64,000 nt of DNA from Enterococcus phoeniculicola ATCC BAA-412. GTDB lineage: Bacteria > Bacillota > Bacilli > Lactobacillales > Enterococcaceae. The stretch covers positions 1-64,000 of the forward strand of contig NZ_ASWE01000003.1 of NCBI RefSeq assembly GCF_000407505.1, read 5' to 3'. A model generated the notes under the pieces. That model saw nothing but the letters and a program-made list of their open reading frames with translations, was not told the origin of the DNA and did no database searches. This document shows, piece by piece, positions 61,134 to 64,000 of the stretch. The translations under genes and the position numbers were made by a program. Numbering within the stretch: the first letter of the stretch is position 1; each line of letters starts with the position of its first letter.

Positions 61134-62771
61134 ATGACGTCAAGAAAGAAACAATTGAGAATTCAAAAACTGCTAAAGAGAATGTCAGACATGTCTACTT
61201 TAGCGATACCACCCAAATCAGCTGAAAAGTCAGGGACATTCAGTAGCTATGATCGTGCATCAGCCTATAATGCAGATACAGATACTTATAGTAATTGGGG
61301 AGCAAATGAAGATGCTGATGGATTTATTCGGAAAGAAGGGGAAGAAGTTGTTGTTGTGGAATTAGATGGGCCAGGAGTTATTTGGCGAATTTGGTCAGCT
61401 AAACCTGAGATGGGTGCTATCAACTTCTACTTTGATGGCGAAGAGCAGCCAAGCTATACGCGTCCATTTAAGAAATTTTTTGAACAGATTACAGATGAAG
61501 TTTCGCCCGCAGGATTTCCTAATCTAATGCCAAAGCTTTCAGGTGGATATAATTCTTTTTTTCCAATTCCGTTTAAAAAGAACGTAAAAATTACATTTTC
61601 CAAAAACTGGGGAGAGTACTATCATTTTACGTATACTACGTTTGATGACGAGGAAGTGCCTAGTTTTGAAGAGTTACTTTCTAAAGAAGGGATGACCGAA
61701 CTGGCAAAGCTAGACAGAGATTTTTTTGCTAGAGGAGATAGATTTGAAAAAGACTATGCTTGTGTCGAAAATGTAATTAAATCAGGCAGGACTACTTTGC
61801 TAGAAGAAACAGGGGCAGGAGCAATTTCTTATCTTGGGATAGATATTCATCATGAAAGATATACTGAAAAAGAACTGATACACTTGTTACGTTCGAGTCT
61901 GATTAACATATACTGGGATCAACAAGAAATTCCATCTGTAAGTGTTCCTCTAGGAGATTTTTTTGGCTCCGCACCTGGATACAATTTAATGAAAACAATA
62001 GGTGTGGGAATAACAGAAAAGCGATTATATGCAAATTGGTACATGCCATTTTCAAGTGGTGTTAGGATAGAGATTGTTAATGAAGGAGTATTAGATTATC
62101 CGCTTGTTATGCACTATAATATGGAACCACTGACGGTTGACGTTGCAAGTGAACTGCTTCGATTTCATGCAAAATGGCATACAGGGGATTTTCAATCCAT
62201 TAATCAAGATCGTTTTATGCCCAACGGAGATAGGTGGCCAGACTGGCCGGTACTAACAGTGGAAGGAAAAGGGCGTTTTTGTGGAATGCATCTTCATGTA
62301 TTGGATAAATGGATAGAACCAGGAGAAAGTAGTACATGGTGGTATGGCCATTGGGACGAGAAAACAATTGACTGGTGGTGGGGAGAAGGAGATGAAAAAT
62401 TCTTTGTTGACGGAGAAAAATTTCCTTCTAGCTTTGGAACAGGAAGTGAAGATTATTTTGGTTATGCATGGGCAGCAGAGCCACCGTTCGCACTTTTTGA
62501 CTCAGCATATGCTGCACAATCCTTAATGCCTGTCGACGGTAACGGACATACTTCTATTTTAAGACTTCAAGTCTGTGATAATGTACCTTTTAACACAAAA
62601 TTTGAAGCTTTTATGGAAAAATATAAAGAAGAACATTGGGGTGACACCAATGTAAATATTCATGAAGTGACTCCTTATTGGTATCAGGATATTTCTCATA
62701 TGGATACCTACGATAGCCCTAATCTAAATCAACGAATGAGAACAATTACAGATGAGGAGGGGGAGTTATGA
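61134..62771 (+). CDS. GH172 (DUF2961) glycoside hydrolase-like protein
   Basis: About 545 residues from the ATG at 61134; the frame begins at an ATG (61113) that overlaps the AGGAG site, so the downstream ATG is preferred although its spacing (13) is long. No signal peptide. The DUF2961 domain (about 40-400) shows the family blocks GPGVIWRIWSAKPEMGAINFY, PFKKNVKITF and GSEDYFGYAW, with a C-terminal jelly-roll part. Family GH172 includes difructose-anhydride synthase/hydrolase and D-arabinofuranosidase activities. Its ROK-kinase neighbour makes a fructose- or arabinose-containing oligosaccharide a reasonable substrate. Cytoplasmic action after import is expected. Confidence 0.85.
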   Translation: MTSRKKQLRIQKLLKRMSDMSTLAIPPKSAEKSGTFSSYDRASAYNADTDTYSNWGANEDADGFIRKEGEEVVVVELDGPGVIWRIWSAKPEMGAINFYFDGEEQPSYTRPFKKFFEQITDEVSPAGFPNLMPKLSGGYNSFFPIPFKKNVKITFSKNWGEYYHFTYTTFDDEEVPSFEELLSKEGMTELAKLDRDFFARGDRFEKDYACVENVIKSGRTTLLEETGAGAISYLGIDIHHERYTEKELIHLLRSSLINIYWDQQEIPSVSVPLGDFFGSAPGYNLMKTIGVGITEKRLYANWYMPFSSGVRIEIVNEGVLDYPLVMHYNMEPLTVDVASELLRFHAKWHTGDFQSINQDRFMPNGDRWPDWPVLTVEGKGRFCGMHLHVLDKWIEPGESSTWWYGHWDEKTIDWWWGEGDEKFFVDGEKFPSSFGTGSEDYFGYAWAAEPPFALFDSAYAAQSLMPVDGNGHTSILRLQVCDNVPFNTKFEAFMEKYKEEHWGDTNVNIHEVTPYWYQDISHMDTYDSPNLNQRMRTITDEEGEL

Positions 62772-63634
62772 TCTATGGTTCAATTGAGGCTGGAGGAACA
62801 AAATTTGTTTGTGCCGTTGGAAGTGATAAACTAGAAATTATAGAACGAATTCATTTTCCTACAACAACACCTAAAGAAACAATGGAGCAAGTTATTTCTT
62901 TCTTTAGTAAATACAAAGTATCGCTTAAAAGTTTAGGAGTAGGCTCTTTTGGTCCTATTGATATACAAAAAAAGTCAAAAACGTATGGATATATAACATC
63001 TACTCCTAAAATTGCGTGGAAAAATTTTGATTTTATTGGTGAGTTAAAGAAATACTTCGATATTCCTATTTATTGGACGACTGATGTGAATGCTGCATGC
63101 TATGGAGAATATGTTGCTGGTAATGGTGTAGGTTTGTCTAGTGTTGTTTATTATACAATTGGAACAGGAGTAGGCGGTGGTGCACTACAAGATGGACGAT
63201 TTATCGAAGGGTTTAGTCATCCTGAGATGGGGCATATGCGTATCTTAAAACATAAACAAGACTTGTTTGGAGGAAATTGTTCCTTCCATCACGATTGTTT
63301 GGAGGGGCTTGCATCAGGAACTGCACTTGAAAAACGTACTGGAATAAAAGGACAGGAATTGGACAAGAGTCATCCAGCTTGGGAGATTGAAGCTTTTTAT
63401 ATTGCGCAATGCGCGTATAACACAACTTTACTTTTCTCACCTGATAGAATTATTTTTGGTGGGGGCGTGATGAAACAAGCACATTTGGTGGAAAAGGTTC
63501 GAGAAATATTTACTGACCTACTACAAGAATATGTACAAATTCCAGCTATTGATACCTATATTGTCACACCTAAGTTAGGAGATAATGCTGGAACGATTGG
63601 TTGCTTAGCGTTAGCAAAAGAGGCAACATCGTAA
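62768..63634 (+). CDS. ROK-family sugar kinase (fructokinase-like)
   Basis: 288 residues. The N-terminal phosphate loop EAGGTKFVCAVG, the TDVNAACYGEY catalytic aspartate block, and TIGTGVGGGALQDG are those of ROK kinases. The zinc site is built by HPEMGHMRI, then C-S-F-H-H-D-C, in the spacing of Firmicute fructokinases of the ScrK/GmuE type. It phosphorylates a hexose in the cytoplasm with ATP. Its start overlaps the GH172 stop by four bases (ATGA), so both are co-translated. Fructose is the best guess because of the GH172 link; mannose or glucose remain possible. Confidence 0.9.
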   Translation: MIYGSIEAGGTKFVCAVGSDKLEIIERIHFPTTTPKETMEQVISFFSKYKVSLKSLGVGSFGPIDIQKKSKTYGYITSTPKIAWKNFDFIGELKKYFDIPIYWTTDVNAACYGEYVAGNGVGLSSVVYYTIGTGVGGGALQDGRFIEGFSHPEMGHMRILKHKQDLFGGNCSFHHDCLEGLASGTALEKRTGIKGQELDKSHPAWEIEAFYIAQCAYNTTLLFSPDRIIFGGGVMKQAHLVEKVREIFTDLLQEYVQIPAIDTYIVTPKLGDNAGTIGCLALAKEATS

Positions 63635-63657
63635 CTCGAACTTCTTTATTAGTAAAA

Positions 63658-63719
63658 ATAGCTAGAACAGGCCTCTTCCAGAGAGATTCATGAGAGGAGG
63701 CTGTCCTAGCTATTTTTTT
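63658..63719. terminator. Bidirectional terminator at the end of the GH172 operon
   Basis: ATAGCTAG pairs with CTAGCTAT around an inner stem (ACAG-CCTC / GAGG-CTGT). A T-run follows on the plus strand and an A-rich run lies on the other side. It separates the kinase gene from the convergent GntR gene. Confidence 0.85.
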
Positions 63720-64000
63720 AATTGTTTTTATTGAAGATAGCAATTTTTGTCCGACTAAATTCCAAATCTTTTTGAAGATGCTGATTGATGAGCATCTCTG
63801 CGCGTTCTCCATCTCCTTCACGGATTGCCTGAACGATTTCTTCATGTTCATCAACTAAATGAGGTCGTTTTTGTAGGGTAACAATTCGACGTAAAAGGTA
63901 GATAATAGACTGCATTCGATCAATAATTCGAGTGATTTCAGAGTTATTTGTTTCGTCAACAATAATTTGATGAAATTGAAAGTTTGCTTCTAATTGTTCA
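63718..64000 (-). CDS. C-terminal part of a FadR-type GntR regulator (5' end outside window)
   Basis: The frame is open through the right window edge on the minus strand; about 93 residues are visible. They form the last helices of an FCD ligand-binding domain: NFQFHQIIVDETNNSEITRI (the FH motif with a metal-binding histidine), MQSIIYLLRRIV, then LVDEHEEIVQAIREGDGERAEMLINQHL, the standard end of FadR-type GntR proteins. The DNA-binding domain is beyond the window. It is convergent with the GH172/ROK operon and may control it, or a locus further right. Confidence 0.88.
   Translation of the reverse strand, partial: EQLEANFQFHQIIVDETNNSEITRIIDRMQSIIYLLRRIVTLQKRPHLVDEHEEIVQAIREGDGERAEMLINQHLQKDLEFSRTKIAIFNKNN

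Overview
The window reads as one stretch of chromosome from a low-GC Firmicute, most likely an Enterococcus or a close relative. The reasons are AT-rich sequence, strong AGGAGG-type ribosome binding sites, a multi-gene WxL surface-protein locus with a DUF916/DUF3324 partner, an Mga-type regulator beside an LPXTG adhesin, a sigma-54/LevR-controlled mannose-family PTS, and several carbohydrate ABC importers. The genus is an inference. I see no rRNA, tRNA, CRISPR array, transposase or phage gene.

Layout. 1-9044: cell-surface (WxL/csc-type) locus. It holds the end of an anchored isopeptide-domain protein, a small thioredoxin-like protein, a large WxL adhesin with a pectate-lyase-like adhesive region, a tiny membrane protein with an odd sorting motif, four short WxL proteins and the DUF916/DUF3324 protein. 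9390-17193: complete kdpFABC potassium pump with the kdpDE two-component system; a strongly folded leader lies between kdpC and kdpD. 17645-25114: a complete yhf-type cluster in the order yhfU-T-V(php)-S-Z-Y-X-W behind one promoter with two palindromic operators. This pathway has no known function. 25788-31313: Mga-like regulator, a small coupled ORF of unknown function, and a 1188-residue LPXTG adhesin with seven SpaA/CnaB repeats of exactly 279 nt each. 31990-32967: a tRNA dihydrouridine synthase.

33213-63634 is a run of carbohydrate-uptake loci, each with its own regulator. (a) LacI, SBP and two permeases, GH13 glucosidase, DUF1861/MTP1-like protein, GH130 and a phosphohexomutase: a probable mannoside/glucoside phosphorolysis pathway. 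(b) A GNAT acetyltransferase, then AraC, SBP and two permeases, and a GH31 alpha-xylosidase-type enzyme. (c) A LevR-type sigma-54 activator facing a -24/-12 promoter and a mannose-family PTS (IIA, IIB, IIC, IID) ending in a tyrosine phosphatase. (d) LacI, SBP and two permeases, a GH172 (DUF2961) enzyme and a ROK fructokinase-like kinase, a possible fructoside route. The window ends in the C-terminal domain of a FadR-type GntR regulator.

The three ABC importers all lack an ATPase gene, so they probably share one encoded elsewhere. Most operons are separated by clear intrinsic terminators, several of them bidirectional between convergent genes. The observations I rate highest are the complete yhf pathway with its divergent phosphopentomutase-like member, the DUF1861-GH130-phosphomutase module, the structured kdpD leader, the non-canonical LPx(M/L)NE sorting signals, and the exactly periodic adhesin followed by a 59-bp tandem repeat.
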